A DNA stretch of 64,000 nucleotides from Numida meleagris (GCF_002078875.1 NC_034410.1:83849506-83913505); one strand, 5' to 3'. Numbered from the stretch's first letter, positions 12,501 to 25,786 are shown. Notes: generated from the letters alone by a model not told the origin. Numbers and translations: made by a program.

Positions 12501-15169
12501 TTCTGCCCCAACATCTCCTCTCCTCCCCTGTAGGGCCGCTGCATATCTCTTGCGGAGTAGGTTAATGCTGCGTCACCTACAAAATAAAAATGGAAGAAAC
12601 CCACGCTGCTGCAGCTGAGATCCTTGGGGTCGTGGTGTGTCTATGACACCCTGCCTCCAGCAGCCAACTCCCTGTGGCCCTGCCTTTGGTGTATGGCTGT
12701 GGCAAAGGGCTGCACATTCCTGACAGACCAAGGAATTTGGGGTAGAGAGCAAGTGTTTTATGACTTTTTAAGGAGGAGTGCCAATATGTAATTCCCACAT
12801 TCTGTTATGACATGGCAAATATTGTCTAGCTGAAGAGCAGATTTGGCTAAACAAAGTCTTATGTAGCTCTACACGAATATTATTTTTGTATTGTAGTGTC
12901 AATAAGCAGCTAAAAGTTAACAACACTTATTAGGCAGATACAGACACATTCTTTGCCTGTCTTGTCAGGGTACACATGGGCAAAGAACCAGAAGTATGGT
13001 TCATTAGGAAAAAACCAAGCCATTTAATTATCATAAGTAAACTGTTCCTGGTGGCTCTTTTGTTTATTATTTTGCAAATGGTTGAAGTTATCCTACTATT
13101 TCCTGAGTTTATGTATTGCAATAAAAGTGCGGACCATTTCTCTCCTGGCTTATCAACTTCATCAGGCTTAGGGAGTTGAGTCAGAAAAAAAGAAAAAGAG
13201 AATATGTAAATATAGTAACTGTCATACTGAATTCTTTTATGCTGCTACAGGAAGTTAAAGAGAAAAAAAAAAGAAAAAAACTTCCATTTCAATGCTATTT
13301 GTTTTATAATAGAATCTTCCCGTTTCTTCTCCATTTTACACCCATAAAGGTCTCAAACAACGTATGCAGTCCTAGCCAAAAGGTCACTGTTGTCCTACAA
13401 CAGAGTCCTCCCTCTCCCTCCTGGCACTTCTGGATGCTGTGAATAGAGCTCTCTTTCTCTGAGGCTGAGCTCTATCAGCAGGAAGGTGCACAGGGAGCAG
13501 CAAAGTTTTGCCCTCCACCCCCCCAAACACACACTCCTGGAGGTCAAGTACATCACCCCTGGGTGCTGCACAAACTGTGCAGGGAAAGGGGAGGATGGTC
13601 ACACCAGACCTCCTGGTGCTGCTCCACCTCCTCATCAGACATTCCATTGCATTGTGCTGTTAATTTGAACAAATGCAGTCTCCTTGACAGATAGCTCCTC
13701 CAGACAGGTGGAGTTTTATATTGGATTTCTCAGTGTAGTTTTTAATTTTTAAGTTTATATATGCATTTTTCACTTTGTGGACTCTCAATTTGTCAAGGAG
13801 TTGATGAAGTAACACATCCTTCAATATCCAGTAGTCAAAGGGCTGCTCTTACCAACTGAAGCCTGACGCTCATCATCACAATAAATAATATGTTTAATCT
13901 TAGTTTTGTCTTATGGTATTCAGTGGGAGTTGTTACAGAGTGATGTTTGACTCTGTATGACTAATGCTGTTCTGTCTGTAAGGAAGTGCAGGAAAGCTTC
14001 TGCCATTCCAGCCTGTGTTGTGAAGAAGTAGGAGGCAAAATAACTCATATGAAAATCAGAGAAAGGACTCTATTGTAAGGCTACTGAGCCCTGTGATTTC
14101 ATTGGCTTGAGATCAGACCTTCCACTTCAACTGGATAGATGGGGTCTGAGTGGAACAAAGAGCAGTGGACTGAAAACTAGAAGACTTGAACAGGATGAGG
14201 AAAAGACAGCCCCAGACCCCATGACAGACCAGGATGATGAGACTGCCTATAGTGTCAAAACTGGCTGTGAGAGCACTAAGGGATGTTTTTCTGCCTGATG
14301 TATTTCCATACTTCCTAAATTAAACTTTGCCTATGTGCCTTTACAAGTGTCCCTTTCTCTTTGCTTGCTTGTAGGAGCTCTGACCGGCTCCAAGACTTCC
14401 ATAGGAAACAGGAAAGATCCTGAAGGCAAAGATGCACAGAATTCCCCATCTACTTGCAGACAAAAGCTCAGTGGGGATAGACTATAAACAGTGCAAAAAG
14501 AAATCTTTAAAGGATCTAGCTGCTGATGCTTAGGATGCTTTTGCTCAGCATGTGCAAAGTGAAATGTGGGACAAAGCTGGGAACACTTATGGGACAGAGC
14601 AGAGGGTGCACACGCAATATCAGCACAATCCCTGCCAAAGCCCATGTCTGTATTCTGCATGAGCAAACAGTGGAGTTCCAAAGGAAAAATGAGTAAGAAT
14701 ACCTAAATATCAATTTGGGAAACAGCTACCCCAGTTTTAACCGTAGCTTTTCGAAACATCCAGCATCAAATAGATAAGCGGCCTCAGGGGTTTCAGAATG
14801 AGCGTTTGAATGTGTGATGAGGTTGCAAATTATCTGTAAATATTGCCTCAGCTTTCACGTTTGTTAGCCTTAGTTATTAGTGATATTTGTTGTGTACCGG
14901 CATAGAAAAGAACAGACTAGAGAGACCCAAAAGATGACTCTCGAAAGTGAGAGTGGATGTAGCAAAATGACCAGAGACTGGATCAGTTCCCAGAAAACTA
15001 TGAATGTATATTCATTATGCTTGTAACAATGATGATATGTTTTATAATGTTGCACTTAAACCATTGTTCTTTCAGTTTCATGGAGCAAAAACTGCAGTCG
15101 TTAGGTTTTAACTTTTAAGTAGTGGATTTAATTGGCACGGCTTGAGGTGTATATTAATGGCTATTCATT
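9546..15169. other. Intergenic DNA, no gene seen
   Basis: Long AT-rich stretch with GC-richer patches at about 11.9-12.7 and 13.4-13.65 kb. Opposed or overlapping frames occur (11557-11832 and 11787-12119; 13384-13647 and 13486-13668; 14331-14681 and 14516-14713). None shows a recognisable domain, a gene-like splice context or CpG enrichment. I could not identify a transposon in this interval. Confidence 0.5.
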
Positions 15170-15775
15170 AGTAGGCATTGTCTCTTCCCTTGTCCTGCAT
15201 GATTATTTTTAATTAAAAGTAGTTTTCCGCTTTGTGCATAGAATTATTGACAAAAATATGTCTTTCTTCATCAAATGATTAGCTAAATCATCCTTTTATT
15301 TATAAGCAGTGCTGTGTCCCTGTGCCCTAAATCTTGCTCGTTGGAGAAGTGGGAGGGAAAGCAATTTAATTAAGTTAACTTTATTGACCCACTGGAGCTG
15401 TTGTTTAATAGCATGGCTCCCTGGAGTGCAGTGCAGGTAAATTGAATGAATGCCACAGAATATCACTTCCCTGCATTGCATATTTCAAACCTTTGCCAGG
15501 CAGTTTGGGATGAGCAGCCAATCAGAAAAAAGAGTTTTACACCCTTCCCGGCTTGGATGGCATTTCCCATTATGCTCAGAACAATATGCAGAGTGTTACC
15601 AATTCATTCCTGTGTGTATATCGAGAGGAATAATTCCGTGGCTGTGTGTTGCATTCAGCTGTTGTGCTCAGAAGACAATTTTGTGGATTGGCTCTTCAGC
15701 CATGTATCAAAAAATACCTTTTTGCAAAGGAGGAAAAATAGCACGAGAGCACTGTGAGTAAATTATTTAATATTA
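15170..15775. promoter_or_regulatory. Possible conserved enhancer-like element
   Basis: This block differs in texture from its surroundings: no homopolymers, many balanced transcription-factor-like words and few stops. It holds TTTTAATTAAAAG near 15209, AATTTAATTAAG near 15363, a CCAAT-containing GCCAATCAG near 15517 and CATTCC-type words. Two different plus-strand frames are both open for about 310 bases (15446-15757 and 15450-15761), which cannot both be selected as coding and instead reflects stop-poor composition. The enhancer reading is inference from composition alone; it could also be neutral DNA. An alignment to other birds and mammals would decide. Confidence 0.3.
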
Positions 15776-16009
15776 AAACCTAAATATCCTCAGTCTGCAT
15801 GAGAAATCGGAGTCCAGAAGGATGATGAGAGAGATCTTCTAGAGCTTTGCTTTTCATTAGATACTTGGAACAAAACGATCAAGTGTGAAACTTCTTTGTT
15901 AAACTACTGTTTCATAAAATAATAGCCAGAAAGGCTTTCACAATGTTTTCTCATAGATAATAGTGCCTGCTAAGATCAGTGTTATCATTTCTGTTGTTAA
16001 AATCTTTGT

Positions 16010-16440
16010 CCAAATGTCATATCAATCTCTAAAATGAATACAGCAGCTCTTCTGCCGTTGGCTGGAATGCATCCCTTTTTTGCACTGTTCTTAAATGCTG
16101 CCTGTCGAGTGATGAAAAACAGCATTTCAGTCTGTTGCACCTGTGCTCCCCATCACTTATGTGTAAAGTAAAGCTAGGTGTACAATGTAACAGCAACTTT
16201 CTATAGCTTTAATCCTTCCAGAATTTAATGTTTTTCTGATTAAAAGTGGGACTCAGAGATCCCATCCTGCAGCTTTGCTTAAAGAATTAATTGCAGCCAC
16301 TCTGCTAATTTGTTTTTTGCTCTGGAAAATAATAAGAGGTGCAACTTTAATTACAGTTTGTAGCTTTTTCACATTCATATCTGTTGGAAGAGGCATACAG
16401 TTCCCTGTTTTGATTTAGTTTGTGCGTGATTTTTCTTTTT
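16010..16440. promoter_or_regulatory. Possible conserved enhancer-like element
   Basis: This second block of similar texture lies 250 bases further on. It contains closely spaced homeodomain-type cores: AGAATTAATTGCAG near 16284, CTGCTAATTTG near 16303 and CTTTAATTACAG near 16345. There is also a CACCTG-type E-box near 16138. No open frame of note crosses it. As with the preceding block, the regulatory call rests on motif density seen by eye and is an inference. Confidence 0.28.
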
Positions 16441-17352
16441 GGATGCGAATTTTTTTTTTCTTTGCTTCAAACTGATGTCTTTAATTATAAATGAATGGAA
16501 AATAAGAGAAGAGTGTTTGCAGGCGAGGAGCATCATCTTTTATTGTGCTGACCAGTGTAGTTGGAAGAAGCAGGCAATTTTTAAGCATGTAGAACCTTGT
16601 TTATGTCTGACATGGGTGTCTTTAAATGATCACAGTTAAAACTTTACAGCCACAATCACTGCCCCTGCAGCACAGGCTATGCTGATGGGGTGACTGACCC
16701 TCCTCCAGAGCCTCATTTCTGACAACACAGCATCTCCTTTGTGGGGGCTGGCATTTGGGGGTGATCTCTCTCAGTTCCTCTCCACTCCCCTATGTCCTAA
16801 TATGCCACACACGACTTGCAAAGTGGTGTGATGCACTTTTAACATGTAAATCCATGTTGTGGTGCAATCTAGATGAATCTAGGAGCACCGTGACTGATCC
16901 TTCTGCTCTGAGCTCTGGTGTAGCATTGAGCAGGGGGAGAGAGCTCTCAATGTGAAGTCCAGAAGATAAAACAGCTTTAAGTCAGTGTTAGGTTAACATG
17001 TCTGACACTGCATGTTTGTGTGTGTGCACAGCAGGTTGATATCTTGCATGAGTAATCTTGAGAAGTCTTCTGGGTGATACTCTGATATACTTCAATAATT
17101 CAACAGGCGGGCTGTACTGAATCATAAGAGTCTGCTTCTTTGCGTAAGAATTCCTGTTGTATTTTTAGATAAAGTTCTCTAAAGGTGTAAAAATACATTC
17201 TATATACATGAGTATTCGTTTTACTTGATTAAAGTTTTAAATGACTATTAGATTAAGGATTATATTATTAGTGTTTAATTATTATGTTTACTAATTAACT
17301 GTTAAATATAGATATATTAGTATTAATGCAAATTAATCCATTCTAGTTGGTA
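16441..17352. other. Intergenic DNA, AT-rich end
   Basis: No gene seen. The last 120 bases (17221-17340) are strongly AT-rich, with repeated TTAAT words and an octamer-like ATGCAAATTAAT near 17327. The frames at 16439-16639 and 16755-16955 have no recognisable domain. Confidence 0.55.
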
Positions 17353-17451
17353 GTTGGCACCGAGGAACATGGTTAGTGGGCACGTTGTTGATGGTTTGAC
17401 GGTTGGACTAAATGATCTTAGAGGTCTTTTCCAGCCTTAATGATTCTGTGA
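17353..17451 (+). mobile_element. CR1 retroposon, 3' end
   Basis: About 100 bases of CR1 3' UTR: 'gaggaacatggttagtgggc' near 17363, then 'ggttggactaaatgatctt' at 17401, 'ggtcttttccagcctt' and a terminal 'attctgtga'. It is the same subfamily type as the copy at 6.2 kb, which also carries the 'gttagtgggca' segment. It is 5'-truncated and in plus orientation. Confidence 0.92.
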
Positions 17452-20400
17452 CAGTTCTGAGCGGGGTGCAAGACTTGTGCTTGACACCAATTTAGACTTC
17501 CATGGGTATTGTTCTTGGTGGCACAAGATGATCATAGGTAGCTGCACACAACCTTTCACCTGTCTCTGCTCCTTTTCATCACATTGTGCTGGTACAGGTT
17601 TTTCTGTACTGAACAATGAACTGGTTCAGTCACCATGGAAAGCTACCCATCTCCTTTCTTTTTTCTCTCAAGGTCCTTTATAAAGCAGGTAGAAGTGTTC
17701 ATCTGCTTTGTGGAGTAGCCCCTTAAGTACTAGAACTGAGCATGCATCTGAGGGAAGGGAACCGCTTCAGTTGGCTTGGAGGCTGGAAAAAACTATCCAT
17801 CAAACAATCACTGGATTTTAAGACATGTTATTGACTTGACACTTTAACTTATAAATGGTACATAGAGATGCTTATGGTTAAGTACTAATAATATTGTTTA
17901 CTCTCGTCTAAGTCTTTGCTGAAAACTTATGCCAGTACAGGAACAACATTCAGGGATAGATTTAGCTTTTGATGTTAGAAGGGTTTTTAAGGCCGAAAGC
18001 TAGGAAAATGTCTAAGTTGATGAACTTACACCACAGAAAAAAAAAATGTAGTTTGTTTATTTGAGGATTATATAGGTATAAGAAATGTTTGCTTTCTATA
18101 CTTACAAGAGTTTGGTTGTTTATGAGCGGCAATTTTTTTAATCAAAGGATAGTATATAACAAATTGATAGAAGTAACATATTTTAACTTTTTTGAAGACA
18201 TTTACAAAAATTTTCCCTGTCATATCCCTGTTTTGTTGTTAGCTTTTCCCACACCATGACCATTGAGGCAGAAGTTTTACAGCTACAGCAGGATGGCACC
18301 TTCTAGGATCCAGCTGTTCTGGTTAGTGATATTCCTGCTTTCTACTGCCATTACCACCCCTCAGCTAGAAGCGCTGCCCCTGTGGGTTTGCCTCCCCTTG
18401 CTCCTTAGCCTGAATCTTGCAAACTCAGCCAAGCCAGCTCAGACCCTCAGTTTGAACCACTTAAAATAAACTGAATGGTTTTGCCTCATGCATTTTAGTG
18501 TGTCCGCAGGCACAGCTACAGGCAGAGCAAGGAAAACAGGGAGAAGTAATGTTATCAAACCAGTGTGCAAAAGCAACTGTTGCATATAAAATGGATGCTG
18601 GCTATTCCCTGAGTCTTAAACACTTTCCCCTCTAGAGAAGGCAGTAGTAGTGGCTGTAGCACATTGTTTTGTTTCTTTTTCCTTCAAGTTAATTGATTGT
18701 TACTTTATTTAAGTAAATAGAAATCAATGAGGATTTGTCAAACCTTTGCTATGCAGAAGACAGAAGTTCGCTTTGGAGTACAGCACAGTCTCTTAAGTCA
18801 ACCAGTTAGGAAGATAAGAGTTGATTAGAAGATGCCCTCAGCAGCTCACAGAGCTTAATCTGGCGGTAGATAACTAATGCTCCATAATCCCAGCTATGGA
18901 AAGGCCCAAGGAATTTAGTTTGGTAATTTATTAGGGAATCCCTGATGATTCCTTCAGAAGAAAAGTTATGTACATGGAGGAGACAGCACAGCCTGTGCAG
19001 CTGAGGAGAAACCCGAGTGTTGCATGGGACTAATTAATCTCTTTCTATCCTCCAGAATAAAAAATCTGTTGTTGCAATATCCAAGTTGATTATTTGCCTT
19101 CTAATGTCCTTAGCATAAAAGGACTGCAGCACCACTGCCACAGAAAAAAGAAAAAAAATACTTTCTCTTCTGCGAATCATCATCATCATCAAAATACAAC
19201 TGTTTAAATTCCCTACCAGTAAATGACAATAGCCTTTATTAGTAGGACTAACAAAAAAAGTAGGGGCAGAAATGTACGTTTTCAGAATGGAAGTCCATTA
19301 TGAGAATTAATAAATCTCACTGAACTTTTAAATAAAATACTATCAGTGAGTATCTCAGTGAATAAAATCACTGAGAGGAAATATATGTGGAGCCTTGTGC
19401 ACTAAGAAGCATTTCTAAGCCTTAACCACAGGAGAGACAGCATTGAGAAAGAAAATAGTGAGAAATAAAACTGGTTAATACAAAAAACAGAAACTCTGAA
19501 GGGATCTCCATTGTACATTGGTAAGGGAGGCATTCTGATTTAAGAAACTATTTCAGAAGCACATCAGTCAAGTTAGAAGTGGTATTTTAAAGACATTTGC
19601 TGAAGGATGAAAGGCCAGTAATAACCAACATCACAATTTCTGCCACAGAATAGGAATTGAATGGTCATTTCAGTATTTTTTTTTATGATCATTGTTTCTC
19701 TCCTTTAACTGTCTTCTGCATCCAGGATATTAGATGTGATGCTGCAATTTAGGCCAGGAAGCACCCCAAGCAGTTAGTCTATATTTGGATGTGTCTATCC
19801 TGCATGATCGCTATACCTTTAGGAAAATCACTTATTTCTGTATACTACTATTATTCTTCTTCTGGGAAAGTGGGCAATTAGCATTATGAAATGCTATTGA
19901 AAAACCCACCCTATATTCATGTCATAAAGATTTGTTTGCTTACGTGTCTTTTGAAATAGGACATCTAATGAGCGTTTCTGGAGAAAATAATTCCATCACA
20001 GTTGCTAATACAGCCCCTGGCAGGAGATGACGCTGCCTTTGCCCTGCTGTGCCCACGTATAACTCAGTGTAGATGCACTGGTTATCCCATGGGGTGTTTC
20101 CATTCAGCTTTTTGTCAGCCACTTAATTCCCTGCTGAGAATATTGTCTGTGCAGAGATTTATGGACTTGTGCTCTATGTAGAGAAACCTGATTAGCTAAG
20201 CTAGAGGATGAGTGTCCTTTCTGCTCAGTCCTGCTTGTGTACTGGTGTTCAGATCAGCATTGCTGCAACCCAATTTAGGGCTTGTAGTGCTCATGGCTGT
20301 GTTCCATACATTGTAACCCCTGAATCTACAGGTACTTGTATTATCCTGTGAAGTTCTTCACCTGCCTTTTCAAGGATAATATGAATGTCTGGCCCAAACT

Positions 20401-20670
20401 TCTTGCTCTGTGAATTCATGAGCACAGCAAAATAAATCACCTATGTTTTTCCATGCTTGTTGCATGCTCGCAACATATGCATGGACATAACATAGGAAAG
20501 TTCCTTCTGAAACACCCACAGAGTTTGATCAATCACATAAATACTGAAAATGAGACACCCAAACACATATGGATGTAACCTGTCCAGGTAGTTGGCCTCA
20601 GGGAGAGGGTCATATTCAGATGGCCTGATTTCCGTTAAATTCCTGTGTCAGATATTACCTAAAGTTTTAC
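17452..20670. other. Intergenic DNA, no gene seen
   Basis: AT-rich sequence with an ATC trinucleotide run near 19177-19191. Frames at 17477-17683, 18263-18469 and 19940-20122 are short and unrecognised; the one at 18263 is leucine-rich by composition. No transposon identified. Confidence 0.55.
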
Positions 20671-20671
20671 A

Positions 20672-21165
20672 GTCAACTGTGTCCGGGTCTGGGGTCTCCA
20701 ACACAAGAAAGATTTGGAGCTGTTGGAGTGGGTCCCGAGGAAGCCACAAAGATAATCTGAGGGCTGGAGCACCTCCCTTATGAAAAAAGGTTGAGGAGTT
20801 GAGCTTGTTCAGCCTGGAGAAGAGAAGGCTGAAGGGAGGCCTCATTGTTGCCTTCCAGTACTTGTAGGGAGCTTATCAACAGGAGGGAAACTGACTGATT
20901 GTGATATGACGGGGGGAATGGTTTAAAACTAAAAGAGGGGAGATTTAGATTAGGTATTAGGAGGAAATTTTTTACCCAGAGGGTGGTGAGGCACTGGAAT
21001 GGGTTGCCCAGAGAAGCTGTGGATGCCCCATCCCTGAAAGTGCTCAAAGCCAGGCTGGATGTTGGCCCCAGGCATCCTGATCCAGTGGCTGCCAACCCTG
21101 CTTCTGGCAGTGGGCTAGAAGTGAGTGATCTTTAAGGTCCCTTCCAACCTAAGTCATTCTATGAA
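20672..21165 (+). mobile_element. CR1 retroposon, about 490-bp 3' fragment
   Basis: A good CR1 3' fragment in plus orientation. In order: 'ttggagctgttggagtgggt' near 20715, 'gagggctggagcacctccct' near 20758, 'ttgttcagcctggagaagag' near 20806, 'ccttccagtacttgtaggga' near 20851, 'gggtggtgaggcactggaat' near 20981, 'gctgtggatgccccatccct' near 21017 and the terminal 'tttaaggtcccttccaacct' at 21131 with ATTCTATG. Its 3' half matches the subfamily of the copy at 48.8 kb. The opposed frames at 20592-21095 are shadows of this element. Confidence 0.95.
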
Positions 21166-24100
21166 CTAACTAATAGTAAGCACGAGGTACAGAGAGTACT
21201 GTTCTTGTACAGGCCCTGTGGCATTGGCTAATACTTCATAAATAAAGGATAATGTCTAAATGTAAGTAAGCATCATCCAACCACCTTCCTCTTGGACTGA
21301 TTCTTTAAGCAAAACACAGACAATGTAGGAATATCAGTGATGGTACATCACATTCATGATTTTACTTGTGCTCTAGTTAATCAGTCATGGACTATACCAG
21401 TGCTCTGAATGGAAACATGAAGTAGCTTGTTATTTTGTGTGTAGTAATAGATTTTCTGTACTGCAGGATGCATATGCTTTGAATAACTCCTCTCTCCTAA
21501 TGTGTATGTTTTCCATTATATGCAGCTATTCAATCTTTTAACAGTAATTGCTGTTATTTTTAAATATATAGATTATAGCTAATACCTGGGAGTTATACCT
21601 ATCGATTGGAAGAAAAAGCCAGTTGAAATAAATAACCATTACTACTCAATACCTTTCCATGCTGAGTGGATACCATTTCCATAATTCTAGTTAAATAAGA
21701 GGTTGCCTACACACTGGCCTATTTAAAGAATTTTACATCTGAAGAAGAAAAATCAAAGAGAAATATCTAATGTCCCGTCGCTAGATTTTCTTCTTGTTAT
21801 TTTAGGTTCTGTTCTATCGCTCTATTGTGGCAGAAAAGAAATGCTTTCATGCCTGTGATATCATTGTATTCTGAAGCCCCAGGCCTTGCCCAGTGGTACT
21901 ACCTCTGATCAGTAGCTTTAATAATTTAAAAGTCAAACCTAACACTGGGAGAGGAGGGGAAAAACACTTTTTTGTGAAGCTTGACCCAGTGTAACTTGTT
22001 TTACACATCCAGCTGTCTCAAAGAGATTCAGGGAAGAGCAAGACTTACTGTTTACCATGGAGGCACCATCATGCGTGCCACTCACAGAGTTAGTTCTGGT
22101 CTAGAATAGCTCTGTAGCCTGGGGGCATTCAAAATAAATGATGTTCCCTTGCTTCCAAAGGCACATGGTGAATGGGGCATTGATGTGGACTGGATTTGGA
22201 AACCTATATAATGGCAGTTTCCTTACATGAAGTACTGGAGAATGTGAAAGCTGTTCGTTTCCTCCCAATGCAAGTATGCTCCTAGAAAAGGAATAACTTA
22301 AATAGAGGGAGGCTGGCTGGGCATAAAACGAGAAGCTGGGAGTGAATGGCAGTGTTAAACAGAAGTAGGATAGAAGACAGGACAGGAAGAGTGAAGAGGA
22401 ACGGGAGAAAGAGCAATTATCAGTGTAGCAAAGAAAAGAAAAGAGATCAACATACTGGTAGAACGGAACTTTGAAATGATAGAAGGATCCAGAAGCTGGG
22501 AACAAAACAACAGAAAAAAAGAGTTCATAGAGAGGAGAGAGAATAGTGAGAAGAGAGACATGACAGATTTTGTTTTTAATGAATAACTTAATGTACTAGA
22601 TACTCAGAATTTTTCTTCTAAATAAGGCATCCAAGCCATCATCTTAACCAGCCTTCTCTAAGCATTTCCTTGGAGCCAAACAAATGCGTGTGTCATCTCA
22701 TAATGTGATTATGCCCAATGATGCAGGCAAAGCAGGTTTGAACCCCATACCTGTTGTGTGCTGGGGTAGTTCTTAAGGAAGCTGTGAATAGATGGAAAAT
22801 CAGTGGATTTTGGATCAGTTGGTTCCAATCATGGAACCAACACAGCTTTCACATTTGTGGCATTAAAATCCTGCATTGCTTTGGCCAAAAATGCCCAGAG
22901 TAATTACTATAATGCTATAGCCTACGGTGACACAGTTAAGATTAAGGTAAAATTGTTTATAAAAATACTTTTAGATAACTTGAAGGAAAAATGTTACAAA
23001 AACTGAAATTTATTTCATGCATTACATTTTATGTTTCCTTTCTCTAAGCCATGCATCCTTTGCTCATCATGCAAAAAGTACTATCTGAAGTAAAGGACGT
23101 GCACAGATTATCTCAAATAATTCTATTCATCAACTGTGTGTGGAAACACAGGATATTGAGAGAGGCATCAGTAGGCTAAGAGGTTATTTAAAGTGATAAA
23201 AACTGCCAAATTCTTAAGTGCCACTCTAGTATGTTAGTGGATTAGTGTTTAGTCATTACATTAAATGTGTTGCAGACTCCAAAGTGGTCTGCTTGACAAG
23301 ACAAACCTTTTGAAAATATAAAAATGTGAAGGCTGGATAAGAACATGACCTTAGTGTTACAGAGGTGGTTGTTCGGAAAATTCGGAATCTGAAGCCAGAC
23401 TCTTTTTATGGGCAGTGAGGTTTGTGTGCATGTGTGATATAATGCCCTTTAGCAAAAATCTACAAGGTGTGGAAAACAAAAATAACAAATTAATGACAAT
23501 TGTGATTTTGAAGTCCATTGATGTTTCTCCCTGTCCAAGAGAAAGACTACAATGTGGTCCGGAAAAGCTATTATCAGTGTAACGTTTACTAGAAAACAGT
23601 GGTGTTAAGGAGAAGTTAAAATCAGAGCAAAGTCTTCAGTTTTTGCAATATTACAATATAGATGATGAATTACAGTCAATGTAGATAAACTACTTACTTT
23701 CCTACCGCAGATGCTGAATGAGATTCTGCAAACACTCTCCATTCAAATATCCTGTTGGATTCCCATATACTATCTGACAGGCAGTAATCAGAGCAAAGTA
23801 CTGCTGAAATTAATTCCTGTAATACTGTGGGTTTTTTAATGAAAATCATGATGACAAATTATCTTTGTTGTTCTCTTCACCGTTTTATCCCTTTTATACT
23901 AAGTTAATTACATGGCATTTTCATGAGCATACTACACGTGTCAAAGAAAAAGCAAAATGCTGTTGGCTTCTGGAATTCGTCCAGACTTTCACAAACATAC
24001 GTGAATTTAATTCTGATAGCTTTTTTATTTGGGAGTTCTTCATTTATATTTTTACCTGTCAAACTAATTCAACTTCTCTTAGCATAACAAGTGAGAGCAA

Positions 24101-25172
24101 AAAACCAATATTCTCCTTACTTGTCTTCTACGAATGAAGTGAAAGAAATAGTAATTGCACATCTCACAAATTCATGATTTGGGGCTTCAAAACTGGAATG
24201 TTTAAATTTTTCTTTACTGTGAGTTGCAAAGGAGGTGAGACTAGGCCCCATTAAATGTGAAACATTGATAGGTAGCAAAATTTATGAGATGCTGAGTTGG
24301 AATGGTTGTTTTTTGGTGTTTTTGTTTTTTCTTTTTTTTTTTTGTTTTTTTGTTTTTTTGTAATCTCAACCTCATTTCCACCTGTGTTTTCAGACATAGC
24401 CTTTAAAGGAAGGCTTTGGCATAGGAACCTCCAAAAGCTCTTCTGAACACCTATATATAGAATTCTTCTCACTTTGCTGGTGTACAGTCTTATTTCAGCT
24501 CTCCTTTCATACCCCAATTACTTATCAGCCCTACAGACTTTCTGGCTGACTTCCTGTTTCTGATGTGCTTAAAAAAACATTTTATTATTAGTTTTATGCC
24601 TTTAGCAAATTGCTCTTCAAAATCTTCTTTGGCTGGGCTTATTAAATTTAACTTGCCAGAGTTGATATTCTTTTCTATTTTTCTGGTTGGGAAATGACTT
24701 CCACTTTCAGAAGAACTTCTAGTAATCTCTTTTACTGTGCTGTATATTGAAATGGTCCAGAAAAAGCAGAGAACTTTGAGAACTTTGGGGAGTTTTTCTT
24801 TTCATGTTTGTTGCCATCCTCCAAGGAATGATCTGACATTTGGTATGCAGTTAAAGATAAAAACTAATTATTGCTCTTTTTCTGAATTGCTTTCCCTGTG
24901 TCACCTCAGAAAGGGCACTGAAACATGAAGGGACTAATGATAAAATTCAAACCATCAGGGGAAAAAAAAGGAAGCAGTCTTGAAAAAAGTGGGTAGAGAA
25001 AGGAAAGACTGATGCGAGCATGAATGGATAAGAGAAAAACAGTACAAGGAGATAAGAACAGACTGGGAGAAGTTATACAGACAACAGAAATAATGATCAT
25101 ACCAAAACAATTACCTTTGAAACATTAAAGGTTTCAGAGCAGCTTGCACTACAGAGAAACGGGATGAGTCTT
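21166..25172. other. Intergenic DNA with purine-rich blocks
   Basis: No gene seen. A purine-rich plus strand at 22310-22560 creates stop-free serine/phenylalanine/leucine-rich minus frames (22101-22561) that are compositional artefacts. A T-rich low-complexity run fills about 24305-24362, and a second purine-rich block covers 24940-25090. Frames at 22803-23006, 23865-24137 and 24737-24928 are unrecognised. Confidence 0.55.
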
Positions 25173-25222
25173 AGGCACCTGGACTGAGACCAGCCCTCAA
25201 ACCATGTGTTCTGTAGCTTTGT
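25173..25222 (+). repeat. Left copy of a diverged direct repeat
   Basis: About 49 bases from 'ggcacctggactgag' through 'gtgttctgtagctttg' recur, diverged, at 26197-26244. Over the best 31 bases I count 27 matches by eye. The copy ends just before the CR1 at 25.24 kb, so it may be an old repeat family rather than a true duplication. Confidence 0.4.
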
Positions 25223-25239
25223 AAGAGCTTTGACTTTGT

Positions 25240-25786
25240 CCTTTGTACTCAGCACTGGTGAGGTTCTACCTCGAGTACTACGTTCAGTTTTGGGCACCTC
25301 ACTACAACAAAAACATTGAGGCCCTGGAGCATGTCCAGAGAAGGGTAGCAAAGCTATGATAGGTCTGGAGCACAAGTCTTAAGGGGAGCAGCTGAGGGAA
25401 CTGGGATTGTTCAGTCTGGAGAGAAAGAGGCTCAGGGGAGACTTGATAGCTCTCTACAGCAACCTGAAAGTAGGTTATAGTGAAGTGGTTGTTGTCCTCT
25501 TTTCCCCAGTGACAGTGATAGGATGAGAGGGAATGGCCTCAAGTTGTGCCAGGGGAGGTTCAGGTTGAGTATTAGGAGAAATTTCTTCTCCGAAAGAGTG
25601 GTGAGGCATTGGAACAGCTTGCCCAGGGTGCTGATGGAATCAGTATTCCTGGAAGGGTTCAGAAAACACGATGTGGCACTTAGGGACACAGTTTAGTGGG
25701 AGTGGTCATAATGAGTTGACAGTTGAACTTGGGGATCTTAGAGGTTTTTTCCCAACCTATGGAAAAAAAATGATTCTATCCTATGA
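25240..25786 (+). mobile_element. CR1 retroposon, about 545-bp 3' fragment
   Basis: The longest CR1 here. It begins in the end of ORF2 ('ctcgagtactacgttcagtt' near 25271, 'gagcatgtccagagaagggt' near 25328) and runs through 'gagggaatggcctcaagttg' at 25528, 'gagtattaggagaaatttct' near 25566, 'gtggcacttagggacacagt' near 25673 and a degraded end with ATTCTATC. The subfamily is like that of the copies at 6.2 and 17.4 kb. The open frame on the opposite strand at 25432-25689 is an artefact of the element. Confidence 0.94.

Noticed and set aside
15446..15761. Two 103-codon plus frames
   Set aside because: They overlap nearly entirely in different frames with no domain. At most one could be coding, and the region reads better as non-coding.
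22101..22561. Minus frames of 134 and 68 codons rich in Ser, Phe and Leu
   Set aside because: They lie opposite a purine-rich tract; pyrimidine-rich codons naturally avoid stops and spell hydrophobic residues.
25432..25689. 85-codon minus frame, similar to another at 6185-6367
   Set aside because: Both are the complement of CR1 3' untranslated sequence, which explains why the two peptides resemble each other.
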